A stretch of DNA of 64,000 nucleotides, taken from NCBI RefSeq assembly GCF_000473365.1, contig NZ_KI421517.1, forward strand, positions 3,180,634 to 3,244,633, in the 5' to 3' direction. The notes below the pieces were generated by a model. That model made no database searches. It saw only the letters and a list, made by a program, of their open reading frames with translations, and had not been told where the DNA came from. Below, piece by piece: positions 27,705 to 35,971 of this stretch (within the stretch, counting starts at the first letter, position 1; every line of letters begins with the position of its first letter). This stretch comes from Adhaeribacter aquaticus DSM 16391. Lineage in GTDB: Bacteria; Bacteroidota; Bacteroidia; Cytophagales; Hymenobacteraceae. A program made the position numbers and the translations under genes.

Positions 27705-28670
27705 ATGAAAAGTAGAATCTTCTTTTATACTTTCCTGGTTTTACTCATATTAGCTATTTCGGTACAAGGAAAAGAAAGACCTTACCAAATAATTGTAGCC
27801 CAAGACGGTACAGGTAATTACAAAACTGTAGCAGAAGCCATAGCTGCAGCGCCAGCATTATCTAAAAAACGAATTGTTATTTTTATCAAATCCGGAGTTT
27901 ACAAAGAAAAACTAGTACTGCCGGAAGATAAAATTAATATAAGTTTTCTAGGCCAGAATAAAGACAACACCATTCTTTCATTTGATGATTATTCCGGCAA
28001 AGGTAACCACAACACCTTTACTTCTTATTCAACTAAAATATTAGGGAATAATTTTCACGCGGAGAATATTACATTTCAGAACAGTGCCGGTCCGGTGGGG
28101 CAGGCTGTAGCCCTGCACGTGGAGGCAGACCGCTGCACTTTTTTGAATTGCCGCATCATCGGCGACCAGGATACTTTTTACGGTGGACCGAATTACACCC
28201 GCCAGTTTTTTAAGAACTGTTACCTGGAGGGTACCACCGACTTTATTTTTGGCCCTTCCGTTGCTGTTTTTGAAAATTGTACCATCTACAGCAAAAAGAA
28301 TTCTTATATAACGGCTGCATCCACCCCGGAAGGCAAGCCTTACGGTTATGTTTTTTTAAACTGTAAACTAACTGCTTCGCCGGAGGCAACAAAGGTGTAC
28401 TTAGGCCGTCCCTGGCGCAATTTTGCCAAAACGGTATTTATAAACACTGAAATGGGTGCCCACATTAGGCCGGAAGGTTGGCATAACTGGAAAAAGCCGG
28501 AAGCTGAAACCACTACTTTTTACGCCGAATACAACTCTACAGGTGCCGGTGGGAAAACAGGTAAAAGGGAAGGATGGACACACGTGCTCACGAAACAAGA
28601 AGCTAAAAAATATAAGGTAAAAACAATTCTCCGCGGTAACGATGACTGGACTCCTTTGAAGAATATATAG
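27705..28670 (+). CDS. Pectin methylesterase (CE8), copy 2
   Basis: The ATG at 27705 gives 321 residues; a TTG ten codons upstream is unlikely. A signal peptide (FFYTFLVLLILAISVQG) is followed by IIVAQDGTGNYKTVAEAI, ITFQNSAGPVGQAVALH, GDQDTFYGG, GTTDFIFGPSVAVFE and YLGRPWRN, so all catalytic elements are present. It is clearly paralogous to the preceding CE8 but diverged, which suggests different pattern or degree of methylation preference rather than a recent duplication. Confidence 0.94.
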   Translation: MKSRIFFYTFLVLLILAISVQGKERPYQIIVAQDGTGNYKTVAEAIAAAPALSKKRIVIFIKSGVYKEKLVLPEDKINISFLGQNKDNTILSFDDYSGKGNHNTFTSYSTKILGNNFHAENITFQNSAGPVGQAVALHVEADRCTFLNCRIIGDQDTFYGGPNYTRQFFKNCYLEGTTDFIFGPSVAVFENCTIYSKKNSYITAASTPEGKPYGYVFLNCKLTASPEATKVYLGRPWRNFAKTVFINTEMGAHIRPEGWHNWKKPEAETTTFYAEYNSTGAGGKTGKREGWTHVLTKQEAKKYKVKTILRGNDDWTPLKNI

Positions 28671-28740
28671 GTAGGTTAATTTAGGTATTGTCATTTAATA
28701 AAGACCAATAAACAGGATTTAAAGATATCAAAAGTAAAAA

Positions 28741-29532
28741 ATGAATAAAAGCGCGGGCGTTGTATTAGCATTTGTATTTTTTGCTTTAGTGGCTTTTTTG
28801 CCGGCTAAAAAGAAGGTAGTTAAAGTATACTTGATTGGTGATTCTACTGTAGCCGATTATACCTTAGAAGCCGATTATCAGGTTAAGAGACATCCATTGG
28901 CCGGCTGGGGGCAGGTATTTCAGCCGTTTATGCGCCGTGATAGTTTAGATAAAGTAAAAAATATTATTAAAGCCGATAGTGTGGTGGTGGACGACCGAGC
29001 TAAAGGCGGCCGCAGTACCCGTACTTTTTTTGAAGAAGGCCGGTGGGCGGAAGTGTATAAAGCCTTGCAGAAAAACGATGTGGTGATGATGCAGTTTGGC
29101 CACAACGATGCTTCTAAGGAAAAAACCGAACGATACGTTACCATTCAGGGCTACAAAGAATTCTTGCGGCTATATGTAAACCAAACCCGCCAAAAAGGAG
29201 CTTTGCCCATTATTTTAACCCCGGTAGCCCGCAATTATCCCTGGAAGGATGGAAAATTAACTAATGTACACGGCGATTATCCGCAGGCCGCTAAAGAAGT
29301 AGCTAAAGAATTAGAAGTGCCACTTATCGATTTAAATGAACTTTCCATGGCAGCTTTTTCGGCTAAAGGGCAGGAATATGTTACTCAAAACTATTTTATG
29401 AACTTCCCGGCCGGAACTGTTGCCGCTTATCCCGAAGGACAAAAGGATAATACCCACTTTCAGCCAGAAGGAGCAAAGGCAGTAGCCAGCTTGGTATACA
29501 AAGCTATGCAACTTTTACCGGTAGTTAAATAA
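28741..29532 (+). CDS. Rhamnogalacturonan acetylesterase (SGNH, CE12-like), copy 2
   Basis: The 263 residues include an N-terminal hydrophobic signal (VVLAFVFFALVAFLPA). SGNH blocks are YLIGDSTVADY (Ser), DDRAKGGRSTRTFFEEG, VMMQFGHNDAS (Asn) and DNTHFQPEGAKAVA (Asp/His). The spacing between the Ser block and the Gly block is longer than in copy 1. It probably deacetylates pectin side chains in the periplasm or at the surface. The next gene starts 10 bases downstream. Confidence 0.9.
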   Translation: MNKSAGVVLAFVFFALVAFLPAKKKVVKVYLIGDSTVADYTLEADYQVKRHPLAGWGQVFQPFMRRDSLDKVKNIIKADSVVVDDRAKGGRSTRTFFEEGRWAEVYKALQKNDVVMMQFGHNDASKEKTERYVTIQGYKEFLRLYVNQTRQKGALPIILTPVARNYPWKDGKLTNVHGDYPQAAKEVAKELEVPLIDLNELSMAAFSAKGQEYVTQNYFMNFPAGTVAAYPEGQKDNTHFQPEGAKAVASLVYKAMQLLPVVK

Positions 29533-29542
29533 TAAAGGAGCT

Positions 29543-30586
29543 ATGCATATGGTATCCTTTAAAATTAACAAACAAGTGAAGAACCTCCCTGGGGGGGGAG
29601 TTATAAGAGCATTATACAGCAAGCCAAAACAATTAGCCACCTGTTTTTTAATCTTATTTGTCCTGTTTGCCCAAATAGCAACCGCTCAAAAGGCTACTAT
29701 TCCACGCGATACCTCTTTTACCATTTATAGCACCTACCAAAAAGAAGTAAAAAATCGGCCTTACGTGCAAATGGCCAAACCACCTATGCCGGCAGGAGTA
29801 CTTGCTAAAAAAGAAGTTGTTTACAGCACCATCGGCGACCGGGAACTGCACTTAGATGTATTTTATCCAGCTAACAAAAGTAAGAAAAAATTACCGGCGG
29901 TTCTTTTAATTCACGGGGGTGGTTGGCGCTCGGGTAGTAAAGAAAACTTAGTGCCGATGGCGCAGCAATTAGCAGCTAAAGGTTATGTAACTGTAACGGC
30001 AGAATACCGGCTCTCCCCGGAAGCCAAATACCCGGCGGCGGTACACGATTTAAAAGCCGCAGTTCGCTGGATGCGGGCCAATGCTGAAACTTACAATCTA
30101 GATAAAAATAAAATTGCGGCTTTGGGTTGCTCGGCGGGCGGACAATTAGCCGCCTTACTGGGCACCACAAATAAAAATACTAAATTGGAAGGTACAGGCG
30201 GAAACCCGAAACAGTCCAGTGCCGTGCAAGCTGTTATTGATATGGATGGCGTTCTGGCATTTAAACATCCGGAATCCGCCGAAGGCGTGGTAGCCAGCCA
30301 GTGGTTGGGCGGTACCTACGAAGAGCAAGCCGAAAACTGGATAGAAGCATCGGCCTTAACGCATGTGGGTAAAAATGCAGTGCCTATTCTTTTTATTAAC
30401 AGCTCCACGCCCCGGTTTCATGCGGGTCGCGAAGATTTTATCCAGGTCCTGAATCAGCACAACATTTATTCTGAAGTACATACTTTTCCTGATACACCGC
30501 ATCCTTTCTGGTTATTGCATCCGTGGTTTAATCCTACGCTGGAGCTAACAGTTAATTTTTTAAATAAAAATTTTAAGCATGAGTAA
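29543..30586 (+). CDS. Secreted alpha/beta hydrolase (carboxylesterase, pectin-associated)
   Basis: The 347-residue protein has an unusually long N-region before its hydrophobic signal (CFLILFVLFAQIATAQ, about residues 34-49). The fold signatures are LLIHGGGWRSGS (oxyanion HGGG), EYRLSPEAKYPAAVHDLKAAVRW, the nucleophile elbow GCSAGG, and a C-terminal His in FPDTPHPFW. It belongs to the BD-FAE/acetyl-esterase-like group found in polysaccharide loci. A run of eight G bases (29591-29598) lies between the start codon and the signal peptide. It overlaps the next gene by eight bases. Confidence 0.85.
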   Translation: MHMVSFKINKQVKNLPGGGVIRALYSKPKQLATCFLILFVLFAQIATAQKATIPRDTSFTIYSTYQKEVKNRPYVQMAKPPMPAGVLAKKEVVYSTIGDRELHLDVFYPANKSKKKLPAVLLIHGGGWRSGSKENLVPMAQQLAAKGYVTVTAEYRLSPEAKYPAAVHDLKAAVRWMRANAETYNLDKNKIAALGCSAGGQLAALLGTTNKNTKLEGTGGNPKQSSAVQAVIDMDGVLAFKHPESAEGVVASQWLGGTYEEQAENWIEASALTHVGKNAVPILFINSSTPRFHAGREDFIQVLNQHNIYSEVHTFPDTPHPFWLLHPWFNPTLELTVNFLNKNFKHE

Positions 30587-32279
30587 AAGCAAATTATTCG
30601 GTGGAGGTTTGGTTTTAGCTGGTTTGCTGGCCGGAACAGTTTTACCGGTATTGGCTCAAACTACAAAAGAGGTAAAATCTACTGTTTCTAAGGTATGGGT
30701 TGCTGATCAGGGCAATGGTACCTATAAAAACCCTGTATTACATGCAGATTATTCCGATCCGGATGCCATACGGGTGGGGGATGATTTTTATATGGTTTCG
30801 TCTAGCTTTGAGGATGTGCCAGGCTTGCCAATTTTGCATTCCAAAGATTTGGTAAATTGGAATTTGATTGGTCACGCATTGAAGCGACAGCCTCCTTTTG
30901 AACATTTTTCTTTGCCACGCCACGGGGAAGGGGTTTGGGCTCCAGCCATACGTTACCATAAAAAAGAATTCTATTTATATTACCCCGATCCGGATTTTGG
31001 GATCTATTTAACAAAAGCTACTAACCCAGCTGGGCCCTGGAGCGATCCGGTTCTGGTAGAAGGCGGAAAAGGATTGATAGATCCGTGCCCGTTATGGGAC
31101 GAAGACGGGCAAGCCTATATGGTATATGCTTATGCCGGCAGCCGGGCAGGTATTAAAAGTGTAGTGGCCATAAAAAAACTAAATGCCGAAGGTACTAAAA
31201 CCCTGGACGAAGGTAAAATTGTGTACGACGGCCACGAGCTGGACCCTACTATAGAAGGACCTAAGCTTTACAAGCGAAACGGCTATTATTATATATTTGC
31301 TCCGGCTGGTGGTGTACCTACAGGCTGGCAACTGGTGTTGCGGTCAAAAAATGTGTATGGGCCGTACGAACGCAAAGTAGTTATGGAACAGGGCAGCACG
31401 CCTACCAATGGCCCGCACCAGGGCGCCTGGGTTACTACCCAAACTGGCGAAGACTGGTTTTTGCATTTCCAGGACAAAGAACAATACGGGCGGGTGGTGC
31501 ACTTGCAGCCCATGAAATGGGTAAACGACTGGCCAGTAATTGGCGAGGATAAAGACGGCGACGGTAAAGGCGAGCCGGTTTTGGTCTATAGGAAGCCCAA
31601 TGTAAAGAAAACTGCCCCCATACAAACGCCACCTGAAAGTGATGAATTTAACAGTACCTCTTTGGGGTTGCAATGGCAATGGCCCACTAATCCGAAAGCA
31701 ACCTGGTCATTCCTGAACTCGGCTACCGGCTCATTGCGGCTATATTCTGATAAATTACCCGAAGGAGCTAAAAATCTGTGGGATGCTCCAAATGTGCTGC
31801 AGCAAAAGTTTCCGGGCGATGAGTTTATGGTAACCACTAAGCTTAATTTTAGCCCCAACCTTACCAAAATAGAAAACGAAAAAGCGGGCCTGGTTATCAT
31901 GGGCTTCAGCTACGCTAACGTAGCCTTAAAAAGTAAGAAGAATGGAATTTACTTGGTGTATACCGAATGCAAAGAGGCGGTAAAAGGCAAATCCGAATCT
32001 GAAAAGGAGATTATGAAACTGCCTGGTTCAACGGCTTATTTGCGGGTAAAGGTTGTAAATGAAGCCAAATGCCAGTTTAGTTACAGCTTGGATGGTACTA
32101 AATTCACGGATGTAGGCGAACAGTTTCAGGCCGAAGTAGCCCGCTGGAAAGGCTCCAAAATAGGGTTATTCTGTACCCGCGATACCCAGATAAACGACTC
32201 CGGCTATGCTGATTTTGATTGGTTTAGAATAGAACCGATAGATTTAAATTCCAGTGCCAGTGTTTCGGAGGCTAAATAA
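30579..32279 (+). CDS. Glycoside hydrolase family 43 (arabinofuranosidase/xylosidase type)
   Basis: The 566-residue protein has a signal ending VLPVLAQ. The five-blade propeller domain (residues about 45-340) shows the GH43 triad: base Asp in HADYSDPDAIR, Asp in GLIDPCPLWDEDG and acid Glu in TIEGPKLYKRNG. A C-terminal beta-sandwich (about 350-555, DEFNSTSLGLQWQW; AGLVIMG) is typical of GH43_12-like enzymes. It most likely trims arabinose from pectic side chains; xylosidase activity is the alternative. Confidence 0.9.
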   Translation: MSKSKLFGGGLVLAGLLAGTVLPVLAQTTKEVKSTVSKVWVADQGNGTYKNPVLHADYSDPDAIRVGDDFYMVSSSFEDVPGLPILHSKDLVNWNLIGHALKRQPPFEHFSLPRHGEGVWAPAIRYHKKEFYLYYPDPDFGIYLTKATNPAGPWSDPVLVEGGKGLIDPCPLWDEDGQAYMVYAYAGSRAGIKSVVAIKKLNAEGTKTLDEGKIVYDGHELDPTIEGPKLYKRNGYYYIFAPAGGVPTGWQLVLRSKNVYGPYERKVVMEQGSTPTNGPHQGAWVTTQTGEDWFLHFQDKEQYGRVVHLQPMKWVNDWPVIGEDKDGDGKGEPVLVYRKPNVKKTAPIQTPPESDEFNSTSLGLQWQWPTNPKATWSFLNSATGSLRLYSDKLPEGAKNLWDAPNVLQQKFPGDEFMVTTKLNFSPNLTKIENEKAGLVIMGFSYANVALKSKKNGIYLVYTECKEAVKGKSESEKEIMKLPGSTAYLRVKVVNEAKCQFSYSLDGTKFTDVGEQFQAEVARWKGSKIGLFCTRDTQINDSGYADFDWFRIEPIDLNSSASVSEAK

Positions 32280-32316
32280 AAATTTATAGAAGAAAGAACT
32301 GTAATTAAAAATAAAC

Positions 32317-34086
32317 ATGGAAAAAAAATATGTAAGGAGTAGCCGCTTAGCTTTGTGGCTAGGCGTGGCCGGGATGGCATTTGGGGCCTGTAAACCACAA
32401 CCAGGTGCTTCTGTAGCTTATAATTCAGCAATGGTAGCAACCACAACCTCCAATGATAAACCAACTGCTTCCATCTCCAGTTTAGATGATTTGTATAAAG
32501 GCATAGAGTTTGATATGCCGCGTGTGCAGGAACCTCAGTTCCCAAATTATAGCGTTAAAGTTACTGATTTTGGCGCCGTGGGCGATGGCCTGACGCTGAA
32601 TACCGAAGCTTTTGAAAAAGCTATTGCCGCGGTTGCCGCGAAAGGTGGCGGTAGAGTAATTATTCCGCGTGGTCTGTGGTTAACCGGACCGGTAGTATTG
32701 CGCAGCAACATTAACCTGCACGCCGAAGCTGGGTCCATGGTTATTTTTAGTAAGAATTTAGACGATTACCCATTGGTAAAAACCAGTTTTGAAGGCTTGA
32801 ATACAGTTCGTTGCCAGTCGCCAATAACGGGTAAAGATCTGGAAAACGTGGCTATTACCGGGGAAGGTACATTTGATGGTTCCGGCGATGCCTGGCGCCC
32901 GGTAAAGAAAAGTAAATTAACCGAAGAGCAGTGGAAAAGACTGGTAAAATCGGGAGGGGTGTTAAGCAATGACCAAAAAGTCTGGTACCCTTCCGAAAGC
33001 TCAAAACGCGGCGATACAGCAGGGAATTTCAACGTGCCAAATTTTACCAAAATGGAAGAGTTTGCCACAGTAAAAGATTTTATGCGTCCGGTAATGGTAA
33101 GCCTGATAAACTGTAAGAAGGTTATGCTGGATGGTCCGACTTTTCAAAACTCTCCAGCCTGGAATTTACACCCGCTAATGTGCACCGATGTAACCCTCCG
33201 AAATTTAACCGTGCGTAACCCATGGTATTCGCAGAATGGAGATGGTCTGGATTTAGAATCCTGTAAAAATGCTGTGGTGTACAATAACACCTTTGATGTA
33301 GGCGACGATGCGATTTGCATTAAATCAGGTAAAGACAAAGACGGTCGGGATCGGGGCATGGCTACCGAAAATGTAATTGTCAAAAACAGTGTGGTGTATC
33401 ATGGCCACGGTGGCTTTGTGGTAGGTAGCGAAATGTCTGGCGGCGTAAAAAACGTACACGTATCCAACTGTACCTTTATGGGTACCGATATAGGCTTGCG
33501 TTTTAAGAGTACCCGCGGCAGGGGCGGAGTTGTAGAAAATATCTGGATTTCAAACATAGATATGATCGACATACCCACACAGGCCATTAGCTTTAATCTG
33601 TTTTACGGTGGTAACTCGCCGGTACTGGAAGAAGGACAAAGCGCTAAAACGGAAGCCCGCGTAGAAAAATTAGTGCCCGTAACAGAAGAAACACCTTCCT
33701 TCAAAAATATTTACATGAAGAATATTATGGTTGCCGGTGCCGATGAAGCCTTGGTGTTACAAGGTTTACCCGAAATGAACCTGAAAAACGTGCAATTGGA
33801 AAATGCTACCTTAAAAGCTAAAAAAGGAATTTCATCGGTAGATGCAGATGGGATAGTGTTGAAAAATGTAAAAGTAATAGCCGAAAAAGGTCCGGCACTA
33901 ACTATTTACAACAGCAAAAATTTTAAAGTAGAAGGTTTAACGTATCCGCAAAGCAAAGAGCCGGTGGTAAAAGTTCTTGGTCCTCTTACTCAAAATGTGA
34001 AACTGGAAAACAAAGATTTTAACAATATTTCAGCGCAAATCACCAAAGGAACTGATTTGAAAAAGTCGGCAGTTAAGGTTAACTAA
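32317..34086 (+). CDS. Polygalacturonase-type GH28, copy 1 (lipoprotein)
   Basis: The 589-residue lipoprotein has a lipobox at GMAFGAC (about residue 26). The beta-helix begins VTDFGAVGDGLTLNTEAFEKAI. The GH28 residues are N307/D309 (NGDGLDLES), D330/D331 (VGDDAICIKSG), H364 (GHGGFVVGSE) and the RFKSTRGRGG arginine/lysine site. It is about 100 residues longer than the second GH28 because of N- and C-terminal extensions. It is the last gene before a strong terminator. Confidence 0.93.
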   Translation: MEKKYVRSSRLALWLGVAGMAFGACKPQPGASVAYNSAMVATTTSNDKPTASISSLDDLYKGIEFDMPRVQEPQFPNYSVKVTDFGAVGDGLTLNTEAFEKAIAAVAAKGGGRVIIPRGLWLTGPVVLRSNINLHAEAGSMVIFSKNLDDYPLVKTSFEGLNTVRCQSPITGKDLENVAITGEGTFDGSGDAWRPVKKSKLTEEQWKRLVKSGGVLSNDQKVWYPSESSKRGDTAGNFNVPNFTKMEEFATVKDFMRPVMVSLINCKKVMLDGPTFQNSPAWNLHPLMCTDVTLRNLTVRNPWYSQNGDGLDLESCKNAVVYNNTFDVGDDAICIKSGKDKDGRDRGMATENVIVKNSVVYHGHGGFVVGSEMSGGVKNVHVSNCTFMGTDIGLRFKSTRGRGGVVENIWISNIDMIDIPTQAISFNLFYGGNSPVLEEGQSAKTEARVEKLVPVTEETPSFKNIYMKNIMVAGADEALVLQGLPEMNLKNVQLENATLKAKKGISSVDADGIVLKNVKVIAEKGPALTIYNSKNFKVEGLTYPQSKEPVVKVLGPLTQNVKLENKDFNNISAQITKGTDLKKSAVKVN

Positions 34087-34101
34087 GTAGTTAAATTACA
34101 T

Positions 34102-34144
34102 AAAAAAGGGAAGGCAAGTTTATAATACTAGCCTTCCCTTTTTT
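34102..34144 (+). terminator. Rho-independent terminator ending the first pectin operon
   Basis: The arms 34102-34115 and 34131-34144 are perfect 14-base complements (aaaaaagggaaggc) with a 15-base loop and a T6 tail. It separates the first enzyme operon from the second operator region. Confidence 0.85.
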
Positions 34145-34282
34145 ATTAATAGGAATGTAAAGCCTAAAATATGCGTACCAAATTCTCCTCCTTTCGGGCT
34201 CCTAAATAAAAGTTTAAGTAAAGTGGTAAGTCTAAGGTTTTTGCTGTTCACCCACCTTTGAAATTTCTGCAGAAAAAATGAC

Positions 34283-34300
34283 AACGTTCCCGGTAACGAT
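34283..34300. promoter_or_regulatory. LacI-type operator, site 2
   Basis: The core aacgttcccggtaacgat differs from site 3 by one base and from site 1 by two, and is followed by the shared tgcataaaaat. It lies upstream of the Gfo/Idh-SusC-SusD cluster. The rest of the 34145-34465 gap shows nothing else. Confidence 0.75.
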
Positions 34301-34325
34301 TGCATAAAAATATCTTCTAAAACCT

Positions 34326-34356
34326 TTTTAAACGATTTTAAATCTGTGTAAGATTA
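34326..34356 (+). promoter_or_regulatory. Predicted promoter of the Gfo/Idh-SusC-SusD operon
   Basis: TTTT at 34326-34329 and TAAGATTA at 34349-34356 occupy exactly the positions of the -33/-7 elements at the other two operators. The -7 is weaker than the TAGACTTG of sites 1 and 3. The motif ctgtgta just upstream is shared with site 3. Confidence 0.4.
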
Positions 34357-34504
34357 ATTCAGAATTGTATTTAGTAGCATTTAGCTATTGAATTTTGAGT
34401 TCATTCGGAAATCAAAAAAGGCTTTAAGGATTGACTTTTTCGGCTGATTAGCTGAAGATTTAATAATGATTAATACCACGCACCACAATAATTTAATCAT
34501 AGTT

Positions 34505-35869
34505 ATGGAAACCGATAAGAATGTAATGGACCGCCGCCACTTTTTGGCTACTACTGGTACTGCTTTGGCAGGTTCTTTATTTATTAATCCAATTTCTTCA
34601 GTAACTGCCAGTGTTACGGCAGGTAAAAAAATGCGGGTAGCCATGGTGGGTACCGGTTCCCGGGGTATTACCATGTGGGGCAAAACGGTAGCTAAAGATT
34701 ATGCTGATCAGGTAGAATTTGTTGGACTTTGTGATGTAAATCCGGGGCGGGTGGCTTATGCTAAAAAGTACATAGGTGTAAATTGCCCTACCTTTACTGA
34801 CTTCACCGAAATGATGAAGAAAACAAAGCCGGAAACCTTAATTGTAACAACCGTTGATGCTACGCACCACGAGTTTATTATAAAAGGCATGGAAATGGGA
34901 GCCAACATCATCACGGAAAAACCCATGACCACCGATGAACAAAAATGCCAGGCTATACTGGATGCCGAAAAAAGAACCGGTAAAAAAGTGACCGTGACAT
35001 TTAACTACCGTTACTCGCCACATCGCCAGAAAATTTATGAGTTACTTCGGAATAATGAAATAGGAAAAATTACTTCCGTTGATTTTCATTGGTACCTGGA
35101 TACTTCGCATGGGGCAGATTACTTCCGGCGTTGGCACCGGTTAAAAGAAAAAGGCGGAACCTTATTTGTTCATAAATCTACGCACCATTTTGATTTGCTA
35201 AACTGGTGGCTGGAGTCTGATCCGGAAGAAGTTTTTGCCTATGGCAATTTAGAGCATTACGGTAAAAATAATTCCTTCCGCCATACCAACTGCCGTCCTT
35301 GCCCGCACAAAGACAAATGTGATTTTTATTACGACATCACCAAAAACCAGCAATACATGGATTTGTACGTGGCTAACGAAAAACACGATGGCTACCTGCG
35401 TGATGGCTGCGTTTGGAAAGAAGATATTAATATTTACGATAAAATGGCTGCCCAGATTAAATACGCCAATGGGGTACAGGTAAGTTATTCCTTAACTACT
35501 TATTCGCCTTACGAAGGCTACCGCATTGCTTTCAACGGTACACAAGGTCGCATTGATGCCTGGATTCAGGAAGCGCAACCCTGGAAAATGGAAGATTATG
35601 ATGAGATTCGTTTAACTAAAATGTTTGGTAAAACCGAACTGATTCAGGTGCCACACGGTGGGGGCGGACACGGTGGAGGTGATATCCGGTTGAAAGATAA
35701 AATCTTCAAAAGCCCGGATATGGCCGATCCATACCGGCAATCAGCCGGGACACGCGATGGAGCCTTGTCCATTCTGGTTGGTATAGCCGCTCGTAATAGT
35801 GTAGAGTCCGGTAAACCTGTAAAAATAGCCGATCTTACCTCTTTAAAACCTTCGGCTATTCGGGTATAA
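34505..35869 (+). CDS. Tat-exported Gfo/Idh/MocA-family oxidoreductase-like protein
   Basis: The ATG at 34505 gives 454 residues; 34466 is an alternative start. The leader DRRHFLATTGTALAGSLF has the twin-arginine pattern of exported, prefolded enzymes. The Rossmann domain has VAMVGTGSRG and ITEKPMTTD; the C-terminal domain contains HKSTHHFDLLNWWL. Between them CRPCPHKDKC (C-x2-C-x5-C, about residues 263-272) looks like a metal or structural cysteine cluster. Relatives include redox-neutral NAD-dependent glycosidases (GH109-like), so a periplasmic NAD-using activity on pectin fragments is possible. The exact reaction is unknown. Confidence 0.85.
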   Translation: METDKNVMDRRHFLATTGTALAGSLFINPISSVTASVTAGKKMRVAMVGTGSRGITMWGKTVAKDYADQVEFVGLCDVNPGRVAYAKKYIGVNCPTFTDFTEMMKKTKPETLIVTTVDATHHEFIIKGMEMGANIITEKPMTTDEQKCQAILDAEKRTGKKVTVTFNYRYSPHRQKIYELLRNNEIGKITSVDFHWYLDTSHGADYFRRWHRLKEKGGTLFVHKSTHHFDLLNWWLESDPEEVFAYGNLEHYGKNNSFRHTNCRPCPHKDKCDFYYDITKNQQYMDLYVANEKHDGYLRDGCVWKEDINIYDKMAAQIKYANGVQVSYSLTTYSPYEGYRIAFNGTQGRIDAWIQEAQPWKMEDYDEIRLTKMFGKTELIQVPHGGGGHGGGDIRLKDKIFKSPDMADPYRQSAGTRDGALSILVGIAARNSVESGKPVKIADLTSLKPSAIRV

Positions 35870-35971
35870 ACAATAAGCTAATTTGTATTTTGAATGTTTA
35901 GGTTACCCTTAGTGTCGGTAGCCTGGATGTGTATTGTCTTTAAGAATCCACTAAAATTAAATCTAAGTAAA

